Origin: Bretschneidera sinensis
Lineage: Eukaryota > Streptophyta > Magnoliopsida > Brassicales > Akaniaceae
Direction: 5' to 3'
NCBI GenBank assembly: GCA_023935145.1
Contig: CM043700.1
Coordinates: 104,484,900 to 104,548,899, forward strand
Length of the DNA: 64,000 nt
Shown here: positions 1 to 11,063 of the stretch, piece after piece
Numbering within the stretch: position 1 is the stretch's first letter
How the letters are laid out: every line of letters starts with the position of its first letter
The notes under the pieces: generated by a model
Seen by the model: the letters and a program-made list of their open reading frames with translations, nothing else
Told to the model about the DNA's origin: nothing
Database searches by the model: none
Position numbers and translations under genes: made by a program

Positions 1-762
1 TGGAAAAATAAACTTGTCCACTTTGACAAACACATCTTCAATAATTCCCCGTGGGTGTTTAAATAGCGGTCCACTAATTACAATGAAATTGTAGTAGGTC
101 TCGCCTCACCTAATCCAAGCTTCCTGAAAATAGACAAATGCATTAGATTAATACTTGCACCTAAGTCACATAAAGCTCTTTCAAACACAAATTTTCCAAT
201 TGAACATGGGATAGTGAAGCTCCCTAGATCCTTAAGCTTTGGAGGCAATTTCTTTTGTAGAATTGCACTGCACTCTTCAGTAAGGGCTACCATTTCATAC
301 TCTTCCAATTTTCTCTTATTTGACAAGATATCCTTCATAAATTTCACATTGCTTGACATTTGTTCGAGGGCATTTGCAAAAGGAATGTTAATATGCAATT
401 TTTTAAACACATCTAGAAATTTATAAAATTGTTTATCAAGCTTATTCTTTTTGAGTCGTTGAGAAAATGGAACTCTTAGTGCCGGATCTTGTGGTGGGAT
501 TTGTTAAATTTCGAAAATCTTTTTGAATGGTGTTGTGTGAAGTTGCACCTCTTGATCTTCTTTTTCAAACTTCTCACATCCTTTTGGAGTTTCTAACTCT
601 TTCTCGCTTCTCAAAGTGATCGTCTTGCACTGCTCCTTTGGATTCACTTCAATCGTGGTAGGCAAATTACCTTGTTGTCTCCCAGTGAGCATATTGGCCA
701 ATTGACCAACTTGGACTTCTAAATTCCGAATCGAAGCTGCTTGATTCTGAAAATTGGTCTTA
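1..762 (-). pseudogene. ATH-1 gag-pol linker and aspartic protease, decayed
   Basis: The minus-strand frame continues from gag through a charged linker with the Athila-typical TLRSEKELE block near 620, then a FKKLHINIPFANALEQM block (410-360) and the protease active-site motif CDLGASINLM near 140. The Asp-Leu-Gly triad is intact, but stops interrupt the frame near 762 and 503 and after residue Leu at 78. The same protein is seen in ATH-4 (43833-44402) and ATH-5 (63548-64000). It would process the polyprotein in the virus-like particle. Decayed, not functional. Confidence 0.85.
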
Positions 763-764
763 GT

Positions 765-1953
765 CTATGTTATGAATCGGTTGGTGTTATTTGCCAATTG
801 TGCCATTGCTTCTTCAAGTGCCAATTTCTCTTTCGGTGGGTCACTAGATGACGAACCAGGTGGCGGCTTCAATACATTTTGATTATTCCATGAAAAATTT
901 GGATGATTCCTCCATTCGAAATTATATGTTGCACTGTATGGATTGTCCTGCCGGTTGTAATTTGAAACAAAGTGTGCTTGCTTCGCTTGGGATTGAGAGA
1001 AGGGGTTTCCTACTAAACATTCTTCACTTGGATAGTTTCCATAGCAAAAATCACAAATCAGTGGTGTCAAGTGAATGGTATGTGCCATCAGTTGTTTAAC
1101 CTTCAATTGTTGATTAAGAGTGTGGACTTGAGCTACTAAGGTAGTGATAGCTTCAATCTCATGTAATCCCACTGCCTTCTTTGGTAAAATCCTCTCACTC
1201 GATCATTCATAGTTGTTCATGGCCATCTCCTCCAACAGATCATATGCATCATCTTAGATTTTTCCATAAACGCTCCTCCTAAAGCTGCATCTATCAGAGT
1301 TCTTATAGAACCACCAAGTCCATTATAGAAGTTTTGAACTTACATCCAATTCAGCAATCCATGGTAAGGGCATCGCCTAAGTAGGCCTTTATATCACTCC
1401 CAAGCCTCATAAAGTGATTCACCTTCAATTTGACCAAAATTTGAAATTTCATTGCGCATCTTTGCTATTTTAGCCGGTGGAAAAAAATTTAGCAACAAAT
1501 TTCTAAGGTAAATCCTCCCAACTAGTGATTGAATCTACGGGCAGTGAATTTAGCCAATTCTTCACTCTGTCTCCAAGAGAGAATGGAAATAGTCGGAAGC
1601 GAATGGAATCATCAGTAACACCATTGCGCTTGAAAGTGTCGCAAATTTTCAAAAAACTTGCTATATGAGCATTAAGGTCATCACTTGGCAACCCATGGAA
1701 CTGAATTGATGTCTGGATCATCTGTAGGATAGCCGACTTAATCTCAAAGTTATTGGCTTTAATAGTAGCCTTCCTAATAACTGAATGGATTCCTGTGACC
1801 TATGGTATAGAAAGATCCCTTAGTGCATGTGTGTCACGTCTTGGATTCTTGTTGCCTGCCATGGTATAGAAAGATCGCTTCTCGCTTCCTTTTTCTTAGG
1901 CCCTTTGCAGTTTTCTCGATTTCGAGATCATAAGGTAATAGCTCCAAACTCTT
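765..1953 (-). pseudogene. ATH-1 gag (capsid and nucleocapsid), decayed
   Basis: Retrotransposon gag of Athila type, read from about 1953 downwards. The capsid core is visible at 1721-1503 (QTSIQFHGLPSDDLNAHIAS; PFSLGDRVKNWLNSLP), and the nucleocapsid at 1172-765. The zinc knuckle reads CDFCYGNYPSEEC; the metal-binding His expected before Pro is replaced by Tyr. The fragments are in one frame, separated by stops. Gag would form the particle and bind the element RNA. Compare the same protein in ATH-5 at 51978-52623. Confidence 0.85.
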
Positions 1954-2059
1954 GCTTCGTCTCATACACTAAACAAACACCTAAAAATAAAAGACAAAAT
2001 AAATCAAATTAGACCAAGTGTAACTAGTATTGATATTATCAATAATTTTATCTAAGTCC

Positions 2060-2080
2060 CTGGCAACGGCGCCAAAAACT
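2060..2080 (-). other. ATH-1 primer binding site
   Basis: Directly inside the 5' LTR the minus strand reads AGTTTTTGGCGCCGTTGCCA. TGGCGCCGTTGCC is the usual Athila minus-strand primer site, complementary to the 3' end of a tRNA (tRNA-Asp in the literature). Its position fixes the LTR boundary at 2081. Confidence 0.9.
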
Positions 2081-3613
2081 TGTTGATTGAAATCGCAAGT
2101 GCACGAATCGTAACAAGTAATAAAGTGAATAAGTAAGAGTATCGTCCCACGAAGATTGAAAAATTACTAATAAGTACCAAAATTTATTAAACTATAATCT
2201 ATTTGATAAATCGAATGAGGGTGAATTGTTGAACTAGAGAGTTTAAAATAACAAAATTAAATAAGCAAGTTGAGATCAAGGAAACAGGAATCTAGGGCTT
2301 TCAATTCACCATAACTGATCCTATGTGAATTTCCTACTTGAACTAATTGCAATTATTTCCTATCGTTGATAATCGGTTCTTTAATTTATTCATTAATATT
2401 TCTCAAGCATTAACAAAATATCCCAACAAGCAAATCTTCTACATTTATGTGAAAACTTTAAACCTATCAAAATTTAGTAAGAACAACAAAACCTTATAAA
2501 GATTACGTAAGTCTATAGATATCTCTATCCAACAGATTCCTTGTGGTATCTCAAACATATGCTTAAACAATTATCACTTCTCAGTCTCAAATTGAATCCC
2601 AAATCATGCAAATGTTGATCAATTATTCACAAGCATTAAGTCTAGAATGAAATACTCAACAATACGAAAAACTACTAAATTAGTTCAATTAAAGGAAGAT
2701 TCACATAATCGTAGTTAGGCTACATCTTAACCCTAGAAAATGGAGATTAGTTCATGATAAACTTGAATAAAAACATAATCAAAGGGTTTAACATCAAAAA
2801 TTTGAAAGAAATTCGGAATAAAGAAAAAAAGAACTCAAAAACCAGTCTCCTCTTTGATGAAGAAAATAATTCCTCCTTTCCGAATCGTAGATTCTGTAGA
2901 TTTTCGGCCTCAAATTGCGAGGCTGTTTCTACCTCCGAAACGTCAGAATCCCGAAACTGCTATTTGAGGAACAATTATAGCTTGTTGACCTAGCTTTCAA
3001 AAACTTCTCGAATCAGCTCAATAAGATCTTGTTCGTGTAAGATATGGTGAGATTACTTGAGACTGTATAGAGACGTTTCCAATTCGGGATTACATTAAAC
3101 CCACCAGGCCTTCCATTTGTTTGATCTCTTCAGCTTTCAGTTCTTTTGATTAGTTTGGGCCAACCCCACTTAAATTGAGCTCTATCTTTTGGGCATTGGG
3201 CTTTATTATTTTTAGCTTCATCTTACTAAGATAGCAAACTTGACTCGATTTGAATTGCAAGCTAAGGGACGTTCCAAAACGTCAACAGTGCATGTGTAGT
3301 AACTTTAAGCTCGGTTTCAACCTTGATTTAGCCAGTATCTCGCAAAACACAAAACACTAAAGTTGGAGAGCTTTGTCTTGAAGTTCCATAGAATCTTGAA
3401 TCATCTCAATCGGACCTCAGATGAGAGAGTTTTTCTTAGATTACAAAGCAATATCGAAACTGTCCAAAATCGCCCAATTAGCTTCATTTTGCACTTAACG
3501 CCTCCATTTGCATCATAAATCAAAATATAAGAAAATTAGTACATTTAGGCACCAAATGAGTATAAAAGACTAAACATTAAGGGAGAAAAATATGACATTT
3601 TTTGTTCTCATCA
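2081..3613 (-). repeat. ATH-1 5' LTR
   Basis: A 1533-bp LTR with TG...CA ends on the minus strand (TGATGAGAAC at 3613, ending before the primer site at 2081). It matches the LTR of ATH-5 (50306-51866) along its whole length with scattered differences. It contains the palindromic word GACGTT-N4-AACGTC at 3268-3283. A short frame near 2754-2993 is LTR sequence, not a gene. Confidence 0.93.
3268..3283. promoter_or_regulatory. GACGTT-N4-AACGTC palindrome in ATH-1 LTR
   Basis: A 16-bp inverted repeat with ACGT cores, the kind of half-site plant bZIP factors recognise. The ATH-5 LTR has the fully palindromic version at 50637-50652. The arms are unchanged in both copies while the central four bases differ. 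A regulatory role is inferred. Confidence 0.5.
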
Positions 3614-4145
3614 GACGACATGTAGACAAACCCCCTATCCAATGGCATAGCAACACGTGGATAGTCCTCAACCAATAGTATAATGACACGTAAACGGTTC
3701 TTACCCAACAGAACGATGACATGTGGACCGCTCTCATCCAACAACGTAGTGAGACGTAGATAAAAGAGTGGGTAGATATCACCACTCCCAGACAGACCTG
3801 TAAGAATGAGTACAATGATTACAGCCATCCCTAGACGCTTAACCAGACCATCCAGTGGAGGAACGGGATCTCCGGGATTGCCTCATCTCGACTACGTGGG
3901 CAACCTCACCTCCGAAATACTATAAAAGGTCCAAGGTATGCAAATCTAGGATCATTTAGAATTTCATAAACTATTTACCGAAAACAGTAAGAACTGTTAT
4001 TCTCTCCATTTTTCCAAAACCCTACACTGACAAGATTGTCAGAGTATCCCCCATTTTTCCTCTGGTGAATCTCTAGTTTACCCCTATTTCCTTGTGCAGG
4101 CAGTGAAGAATTGACTTCCAGTTTAGGAACCTATTTTGGGTATCA
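3614..4145 (+). repeat. TAT-1 5' LTR remnant
   Basis: Matches 49240-49618 downstream of the 48-bp array over about 370 bp, including the shared TATA region and the following GGTCCAA segment. The first few bases of the LTR were displaced by the ATH-1 insertion at 3613. The 3' end is set at TATCA just before the degraded primer site. Confidence 0.8.
3921..3927 (+). promoter_or_regulatory. TATA box of TAT-1 5' LTR
   Basis: TATAAAAGG in the LTR copy, with the same sequence at 49548 in the 3' LTR. Conserved position in both LTRs supports a core promoter. Confidence 0.65.
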
Positions 4146-4168
4146 ACGGATTGACATAATCTATGGGA
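4146..4168 (+). other. TAT-1 primer binding site, degraded
   Basis: ACGGATTGACATAATCTATG lies where Tat elements carry a TTGGCGCCGTCTGTGGG-type primer site. The flanks (ATCAACGGATTG, TGGGAAACC) are kept, while the GGCGCC core is mutated, in line with CpG decay. Confidence 0.6.
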
Positions 4169-4226
4169 AACCAACATCTCTCACTAACAGTAAAAGTAAA
4201 GAAATCTTAAGAACTCATCTATTGCC

Positions 4227-5640
4227 ATGCTACCCAGAAATATCACAAAGAATGCCGGCAAAGGAGTCGTCGAGGCTAGTGCCACACCCACACAAAACAG
4301 TGCCCATAGCCACCGGTTCAGGTCAAGACTCCCCACTATGTTCGAACGAAGGTCCTCTAGCGGCGACCCACAGCCTCTTCCCAAGACCCAACACCCTCGC
4401 CACACAGAGATTGACTCACCGAAAAATCTCCAAGGGGTCTCCGCAACGTATCCCACTATTCTTATACTCAAAGCACAGTTCATGGAACTCTCGCATCTGG
4501 TGACTGATCTTACCGCCGAGGTCTGCAAAGGGGTTCGCCAGCCCTCCCCCACGTCTTCTCGATAAAATCCTAGACGCACGAGCCTTGCTAGCTGTGGAAT
4601 CCCCATCGATAATTGTTCCATGGCAGAGTCATCACCACCTCACACCGTCAAATCCAAAGGGTACCCCTCCTCCAAGAGCAACCTTGACCTCGACGGATGG
4701 ATCGAGGAAATGGAGGAAATAATCAATGAAACACTCAAGTGCTAAAACCACAGTGTCCTAGACGAGCTCAACATTTAGGACCCACCCTTCACTCAAGAGG
4801 TCCTCGAAGCTCCATTCCCGCCAAACTTTCAAATGCCCCAAATCAAACCCTATGACGGTTCAATAGACCCCTTGGATCATCTTCAACACTATAAGACTAC
4901 CATGACGCTGCATTGACATTCTGATCCCGTAATGTGCCAAGCATTCCCCTTGATGCTCAAGAAGGCAGTTGGGACTTGGTACTCTCGTTTGAAACCAGGG
5001 AGCATTGGCACTTTCAAGGAGCTGCGCTACGCCTTCACGTCCCACTTCCTCAGTAGCACGGGACCTAAGAAGACCTTCGAGTCTCTATTCAACATCATCC
5101 AACTCCAGGGAGAGAGACTCTAGGCCTATATTTCGAGGTTCAACGCCGCCGCTTGGGAGTCCCCTGACCTCGACCCCAATGTCCAGATACTAGCATTCAA
5201 AAACGGATGAAGGTTTGAAATCTTTAGCTCCAAGCTTACTAGACAAGATTTTAGCCCCTAACCTCGGAGTACATGCTGGCAGAAGATCAATCCTTCCGAA
5301 GAGAACATAGAGAAGAAGAAGAAAGACTCTATCAGTCCTCGCCACGAACCAACCAAGCGACCTTTTCGTGAAAACAGGCACAAAGCCCTCGGCCGCTTCG
5401 AGAGCTTTACTCCTCGCAACGCATCCAGAACCAATGTCTTGATGCAACTCCAAGACAGGATGATCCTTCTATAGCCTCTGAGGCCGCTGCGCCTCAATAA
5501 GGATCAAAGCAAGTGGTGCTAGTTCCACAGAAGCGATGGGCACGATACCGAAGAGTATCTAGCCCTAAAACATCAAATTGAGGCTCTCATCAGTAGGGGC
5601 AGTTAAAAGAATTCACTAGACCATGGAAAGAAAGAATGCC
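4227..5640 (+). pseudogene. TAT-1 gag, decayed
   Basis: One frame from an ATG at 4227 holds Tat-type gag with in-frame stops. The capsid core is at about 4780-5190 (key words IKPYDGSIDPLDHL, MCQAFPLMLKKA, WYSRLKPGSI, FKELRYAFTSHFLSS, AYISRFNAA). A zinc-knuckle region follows near 5510-5600, with CxFHR, GHDTEEY and a conserved ALKHQIEALI segment. In that knuckle the last Cys of the usual CxFH...HDTEEC pattern is Tyr. Gag would assemble the particle. The opposite-strand frames here are shadows. Confidence 0.8.
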
Positions 5641-5699
5641 TGAATAGCCCCGAAGAAGCCCCGAGCATCTGCTTAGTCAAAACTAGATAGACCAGTTCC

Positions 5700-5925
5700 T
5701 CAAAGAAGTCTGGGGCCAACCACGACATCAAACTCATTCTGGTTGAGAACAGGAGCTCGATCAACATTCTGTTTTACGACGTGTTTCGATAGTTGCAGTT
5801 GGAAGATGCTCAACTGGAACTAGTGTTTACTCCACTTTACAGTTTATCGGGGGGCCTGGTGTTCGCCGAATGCAGTATAGTCCTTCTAGTCAACGCAGGG
5901 ATAACCACACAAATGACCACTATAC
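5700..5925 (+). pseudogene. TAT-1 aspartic protease, decayed
   Basis: The segment LILVENRSSINILFYDVF near 5735 lines up with the Tat protease active site, normally VDNGSSADILFYDAF. The catalytic Asp is Glu and the following Gly is Arg, so the enzyme would be dead even without the stops. It sits between the gag zinc knuckle and the RT, as expected. Confidence 0.65.
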
Positions 5926-5928
5926 ATA

Positions 5929-7600
5929 TTGTTGTCTTACAACATGATACTTAGCAGGCCCACCCTCGACAAGCTTAAAGCGGTTGTCTCCACTTACCAT
6001 TTAAAGATAAAGTTCCCCATCGACGATGGGGTAGGTGAAGTCAGAGAAAACCAGCAAGTCTCCAGGTCCTACTACCTAAATGTCGTGAGAGAGGGAAAGA
6101 GGACGAACGCCTTCCCTCTCAAGGTAGAACACTTCAGGGATGAAGTAAGAGCTCTTAGAGGCCAACCTATAGAAGAACTGACCATAGTCTCCTTCGGTGA
6201 AAAAGCCTCCTAAACGGTCCAGATCGATTCCAACCTCCTGGAAAGCCCCAAAAGATCTTTACTCTCCCTCCTCTGAAAGAATCAGGATTTCTTTGCCTGT
6301 TCGGGCTCGGATATGCTTGGAATCAGCCTAGAGGTGATTATGCACCGGTTATACATGGATCCAAGCTACAAGCCAGTCATCTAGAAGAAAAGGTCGTTCA
6401 CCCCCGAATGATAAGCCGCCATCAAAGCTGACGTAAACAAGCTGCTCGTAGTGAATTTCATCTAAGAAATAGATTATCTCGACTGGGTGTCCAACGTGTT
6501 GATGGTCAAAAAACCCAATGGCAAGTGGCGAATCTGCATCAATTTCACAGACCTGAACAAAGTCTGGCCGAATCATAGATTCCCACTACCGCGAATCGAT
6601 TATTTTATTGATGCAACATTGGGGCACGAGCTCCTAACCTTTATGGACATCTATTCTGGCTACAACCATTACCCTCATGCATGAATTAGACTAGGAGAAA
6701 ACAACCTTCGTCACCGGCCAGGGACTGTACTACTATAAGGTTATGCTCTTCGGCCTTAAAAACACTGGGGCAACCTATCAAAGGTTAGTAAACAAGATCT
6801 TCCATGGGCAGATCGGGAGGAACATTGAAGTCTATGTGGACGATATGCTAATTAAGAGTGTCGAGGACAAAGACCACAAAACCGATTTGGAGGAAGCATT
6901 TAAGGTACTCCGACGTTATCGAATGAAACTGAACCCTGCAAAGTGCGCTTTTAGAGTCACTAAGGGGAAGTTCCTTGGCTTCATGGTAACCCAAAGGGGT
7001 ATAGAGGTGAACCCGAAAAAAAATCGAGGCCATCCTCGGTATGACCCCCCTCGAATAGTAAGAGAAGTGCAATGGTTGATAGAGCGGGTGGCTGTAATCA
7101 GTTGGTTCATGTCAAAATCTGCAGAGAAGTGCCTCTCATTCTTCAAAGCCATCAGAAAAGCGAAAGACTTCGCCTGGACCGAAGATTGTCAGAAAGCTTT
7201 CAAAGGGCTGAAAGAATATTTGAGCTCACCCTCACTTCTGATGAAACATATCACGAGTGAAGAACTCTTCTTGTACCTATCGGCTAGATTAGAGGTAGTG
7301 GCCTCTATCCTGATCCGAAAAGAAGCGGGTGTCTAAAGACCCGTCTACTATGTGAGCAAGATCCTCCAAGATATGGAAACACAGTATCTCCCGATGGAAA
7401 ATATGGCTTACACTCTCCTGGTCACAGCATGGAAACTCCAGTCGTACTTTCAAGCACACACCATCGTCCTCTTAATGGACTAGCCATTGAGACAAGTGCT
7501 CTACAAGCCGGATGTCTCTGGAAAAATGGTCAAGTGGTCTGTAGAGCTAGGCGAGTTCTACATCCGGTATCATCCCTGCAAAGCCATCAAGGCCTAGGCC
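5929..7600 (+). pseudogene. TAT-1 reverse transcriptase and RNase H, decayed
   Basis: The leader domain (LSRPTLDKLKAVVSTYHLKI) opens the region. RT finger motifs follow at 6490-6660 (MVKKPNGKWRICINFTDLNK, FPLPRID, FMDIYSGYN). The palm with the catalytic YVDD is at about 6830-6850 (EVYVDDMLIKS), and the connection domain runs to 7240. The first RNase H follows at 7240-7600 and carries stops. Several TAG and TGA stops and at least one frame change break the chain. The order matches Ty3/gypsy pol, with wording closest to the Tat lineage. Confidence 0.85.
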
Positions 7601-7615
7601 CTCGCGAACTTTATC

Positions 7616-8065
7616 GTGGAGACAACACTCCAAGGAAAACAAGACTCAATCCCAGACTTTGAGGTGGCCGAGCAAGTTCCACAGTGGACCCTCAATATTG
7701 ACGGATGCTCTAATAGCACCGAAAGCGGTGTTGGGCTTATCCTATGCAGCCCAGATAGTTTCACCATTGAGTACACCCTAAGATTCAAATTCAGTGCCTC
7801 TAACAATGAAGCGAAGTATGAGGCATTACTTGTCAGAATGAAGTTAGCTAAGGCAATAACTATCGAAGCCCTAGACGTATATAGCGACTCACAACTAGTA
7901 GTGAACCAGATTAACGGGGAATTCAAAGCTCGATGAGAGAAAATCGCTCACTTCCTAGAGAAAGCCAGAGAACTCGCTGCTAAGTTCAAAGTATTTTGGA
8001 TAACCCAGGTCCCCGGGGCGAAAAACTCAAAAGCTGATTCCCTAGCTCGACTCGCCTCCTCTTGT
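7616..8065 (+). pseudogene. TAT-1 second (archaeal-type) RNase H
   Basis: An extra RNase H follows the normal one and is in frame with the RT piece at 6743. The acidic catalytic set is readable: Asp in LNIDGCSN (about 7700), Glu in NNEAKYEAL (about 7805), Asp in VYSDSQLVV (about 7880) and Asp in SKADSLARL (about 8030). A stop lies at 7935. Two tandem RNase H domains are a published hallmark of Tat elements, and this is the best single piece of evidence for the lineage call. Confidence 0.85.
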
Positions 8066-8189
8066 CAACCCTAGCCCATGCAGGCAGTCTACCTCGTAAC
8101 ACTCGCCACCCCAATCATTAAGGAGATACTTGTGTTACCAATAATTGAAGGAGAAACCTGGGTCGATTCGATCCTCCGATATTTACGAG

Positions 8190-9360
8190 AGGGCTAGCTT
8201 CCCGAGCAAAGAGGTGAAGCCAAGAAGATCATCTCCCGAGCATCCCGACATATGGTTATAGATGACCAATTATACAAGAGATGCCTCACAATACCTTACC
8301 TAAGGTGTTTGGGGCCCACCGAAGCCAACTATGCCCTTTGGGAGGTTCACGAAGGAGTCTGTGGAAACCACCTAGGAGGCCAAGCCCTGCCTTTCAAAAT
8401 ACTATAATAAGGCTACTATTGGCCTAGAATGCAAAAAAAAGACACGAAATTAGTCAAGAAGTGCAAAAGCTGTCAATAGTACTATCTGGTACCCCATCGA
8501 CTGACTAACCCTCTTACCTCGATCACGGGCCCACTCCCCTTTGCCATGTAGGGGTTGGATCTCCTCGGCCCCTTCACTGGAGCTCTCGACTAACGGAAGC
8601 ACCTCATCATGGCTATAGATTACTTTACTAAGTGGGTAGAGGCAGAACCACTAGCTAGCATAACTGACCACTAGGCTCGGAGCTTCCCCGTATGCTGGTG
8701 ACCGACAGTGAGAAACAATTTGATAATGCTTGATTCAAAGCATTCTACGAAGAACTACACATCAAACACCGATTCTTCTCCGTCGGGTACCTACAAGCTA
8801 ACGGACAAGCCGAAGTAACAATAAGAAGTTTCTGCAAGGCATTAAGTAGAAATTAAATGAGGCAGACAAACAGTGGACCAACAACCTACCGAACGTATTC
8901 TAGGCATATTGAACCACTACCCAAACACGCACGGGAGAAACCCCTTTCTTTATGGCCTATGGCACCGAAGCGATCATTCCCTTGGAAATAGGGGTACCCT
9001 CGCTACAAGTATAAAATTTTAAAAACGGAAACAACGAAGAAGCCCTACGGATGAACACTGCTCTTATCAAAGAAACTCGAAATAAGGCCTAGATCCGGTT
9101 GGCCGCTTATCAGTAGAGGTCTGCCAAGTATTACAACTTCTGGGTCTGAAGTAGAAACATTAAATTACATGAACTCGTCCTACAGAAGAGCAAAGTATCT
9201 CGTCTACGAGAAACGGATAAGCTCGTCCCAAACTAGGAAGGTACGTATCACATTAAAAGAATATGTCGATCAGGCACATTTGAGCTTGAGGAACTAAGTG
9301 GCAAACCCATTCCCCACACTTGGAACATCAAAAACATCCTTAAGTTCTACCAGTAGCGTA
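8190..9360 (+). pseudogene. TAT-1 integrase, decayed
   Basis: The zinc-binding HHCC region is visible (VHEGVCGNHLGG near 8350, KKCKSCQ near 8460). The DDE core follows: first Asp in LDLLGPFTGALD (about 8555), second Asp in VTDSEKQFDN (about 8700), Glu in ANGQAEVT (about 8805). A C-terminal part reaches about 9360. There are many stops and a few frame changes. The domain would insert the cDNA; here it is inactive. 9361-9546 holds only non-coding TAT-1 sequence, up to the ATH-2 insertion. Confidence 0.8.
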
Positions 9361-9546
9361 TGCCTCGAGTATGGCTCACAGAGCACCTTGGTTAACTAAG
9401 GTTATAATATCAAAAGTACGATTACAGTAAGGGACAATGAATTAATAAGAAAACCTGTAGTTTCATTAAATCACATAACAAGTTTACACAGAGGCACTAT
9501 CGGCCTTGAATTATAAAGAAGAAAAACTGAAAAAAAAGATAAGTCC

Positions 9547-11027
9547 CGATTACGCCCAAAACATAACGGTATACTTATAGTATAGTTTTGGGGTGTCGAT
9601 TCCACAGGGAAACAAGTTAATTACAAAAGAAGGTGTCAACTTGAACACAAACAATAAAAGATTGATTGAGAGAATCTGAATTATTTATTTTATGAAAATT
9701 ATGTTAATGATTGAATAATAATAAAGAAACAATAAGGTTCCGAAAATCCTCCCTAGGTTCATTGCTCTAATCCTAACTTGATTTAGTTGTTTTTATCTCG
9801 ATTGCAAGTTTCACATCCCAAACAAGCAATCGAAAAATATTCGATTAAAGTGCATTTATAAATCCTCATATAATTGTTATGAAATCTTCTTTACTTTCAA
9901 GCACACATGACATAACTTATAAATTATCAAGAGACAACGATATATCTAAACGATAATACCGCAGCAATGGACAAATCTATAAAAGAGATCTACCGGACTC
10001 AATCATACCCAAACAAGTACACATAAGAAAAGCATGATTGAACTTATATGGAAAAGAAGCATGCAATCACTGGAGTAATAATAAATCTACTATTTAAATT
10101 AAGAATAAAATATAATAATGTTTAACAAAAATAATATCCAACTACAGCCAAACCAAATAAAGAAAAATAAAAACAACTACACCTAGGGATTCATCCCTTC
10201 GCCTTGCTTGGAGACTAGCCAACCATGGGGCTCATGCTTCCTTGAGTTACCTCCGGCCTCTCAACGATCATCCTTAGCTTGCCCTCCAAATTTATACTTT
10301 CGGATTCCTCCTAAAAACCCTCTGGATTGCTCCTAAAGGCCCTCTGGAGTCACTCTCTGATGATTTCAGATGAGCTCCGATTGATGCTCAAAGCTAAAGT
10401 GGAGTGGGTCTTATATAGGCAAATATCAAGAGTGCAATGTGTCTCCCATCCGATGTGGGATGTGGGATATAGAAATACGTTTTCTAACCGATGTGGGATG
10501 TGGGATTTAAGCCCAAAATCACGCTGAAATCCCGCACAGCCCGCACAACCTGACCTTTGTCTACTAAAACTGCCATAACTTTCTCTAGGAAAATCCTTTT
10601 GACGAACCGTAAAATTCTCCAGAAAATAGACTTCCGGATCTTTCTAAGAATATATGGATCATCTCATGGTTCTTCTTGTATCAATACAGTTTAATTTTCA
10701 AAGATGATTGATCTGTACCGACAATTCTCGCAATTTAGTGAAACTCCTTTCCAATGCGGGCAGCAGTTGTTGCTCTTTTAAGCCCCCCATCTTGTCCTTC
10801 CGGAAGTATTCTTTCACTCCAGTATGCCTAGAGTCTTTGTGCTTCAAGCAATGATAACTTTTCTTCCTCTTTTGAGCTTAAAGTACCAGAAAATGCACCG
10901 AAGTAGATCAATGATCTAAGAATGATACTTTAGAGTTGTTAACGTATAAAAGTGCAATTAAAACCTAGATTAACCCTAAAATGCTAACAATTAAGTACTG
11001 TTAAGATGCGTTTTATGACTCTCATCT
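9547..11027 (-). repeat. ATH-2 3' LTR
   Basis: Matches 20175-21645 along its full length, with differences scattered every few tens of bases. The last base is T where the other LTR has A. It carries the TATA box and GATGTGGGATGTGGGAT words listed separately. Confidence 0.95.
10411..10510 (-). promoter_or_regulatory. ATH-2 U3: repeated CCCACATCCCACATCGG word and TATA box
   Basis: On the minus strand two copies of ATCCCACATCCCACATCGG (10510-10440) are followed by TATATAA (10417-10411). The same block is at 21038-21136 in the other LTR. The spacing of word array then TATA is like that in other elements of the window. Use as an enhancer and core promoter is inferred. Confidence 0.55.
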
Positions 11028-11063
11028 CAACCCCCAACTACCTTATTGCTAGTCCCTGGCAAT
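11028..11063 (-). other. ATH-2 polypurine tract with upstream hairpin
   Basis: The minus strand reads a stem ATTGC/GCAAT (11063-11059 and 11049-11045) with loop CAGGGACTA. Then comes GGTAGTTGGGGGTTG directly before the 3' LTR. This is the plus-strand primer tract. The same hairpin plus G-tract layout is found at the 3' LTR of ATH-3, ATH-4 and ATH-6. Confidence 0.75.

Larger units (their letters stand above)
1..3613 (-). mobile_element. ATH-1: Ty3/gypsy Athila-type retrotransposon, 5' part
   Basis: Read on the minus strand this gives a 5' LTR (3613 to 2081), a tRNA-type primer site, a gag gene and the start of the protease region, then it leaves the window. Gag and protease sequences are of the plant Athila type. 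The LTR is the same family as the one at 50306-51866, so ATH-1 and ATH-5 are two copies of one family. ATH-1 sits at the left edge of the TAT-1 5' LTR remnant; its other target-site copy is outside the window. All visible coding pieces share one frame but carry several stops. Confidence 0.9.

Noticed and set aside
2060..2080. Possible tRNA genes at the tRNA-like 18-mers (also 15011, 20152, 36466, 38314, 42387, 51867, 62290)
   Set aside because: Only the short primer complement is present, always next to an LTR; there is no cloverleaf.
4184..4621. 145-codon minus-strand frame opposite TAT-1 gag
   Set aside because: Shadow of the gag frame; no domain resemblance, and the plus strand has clear Tat gag words further on.
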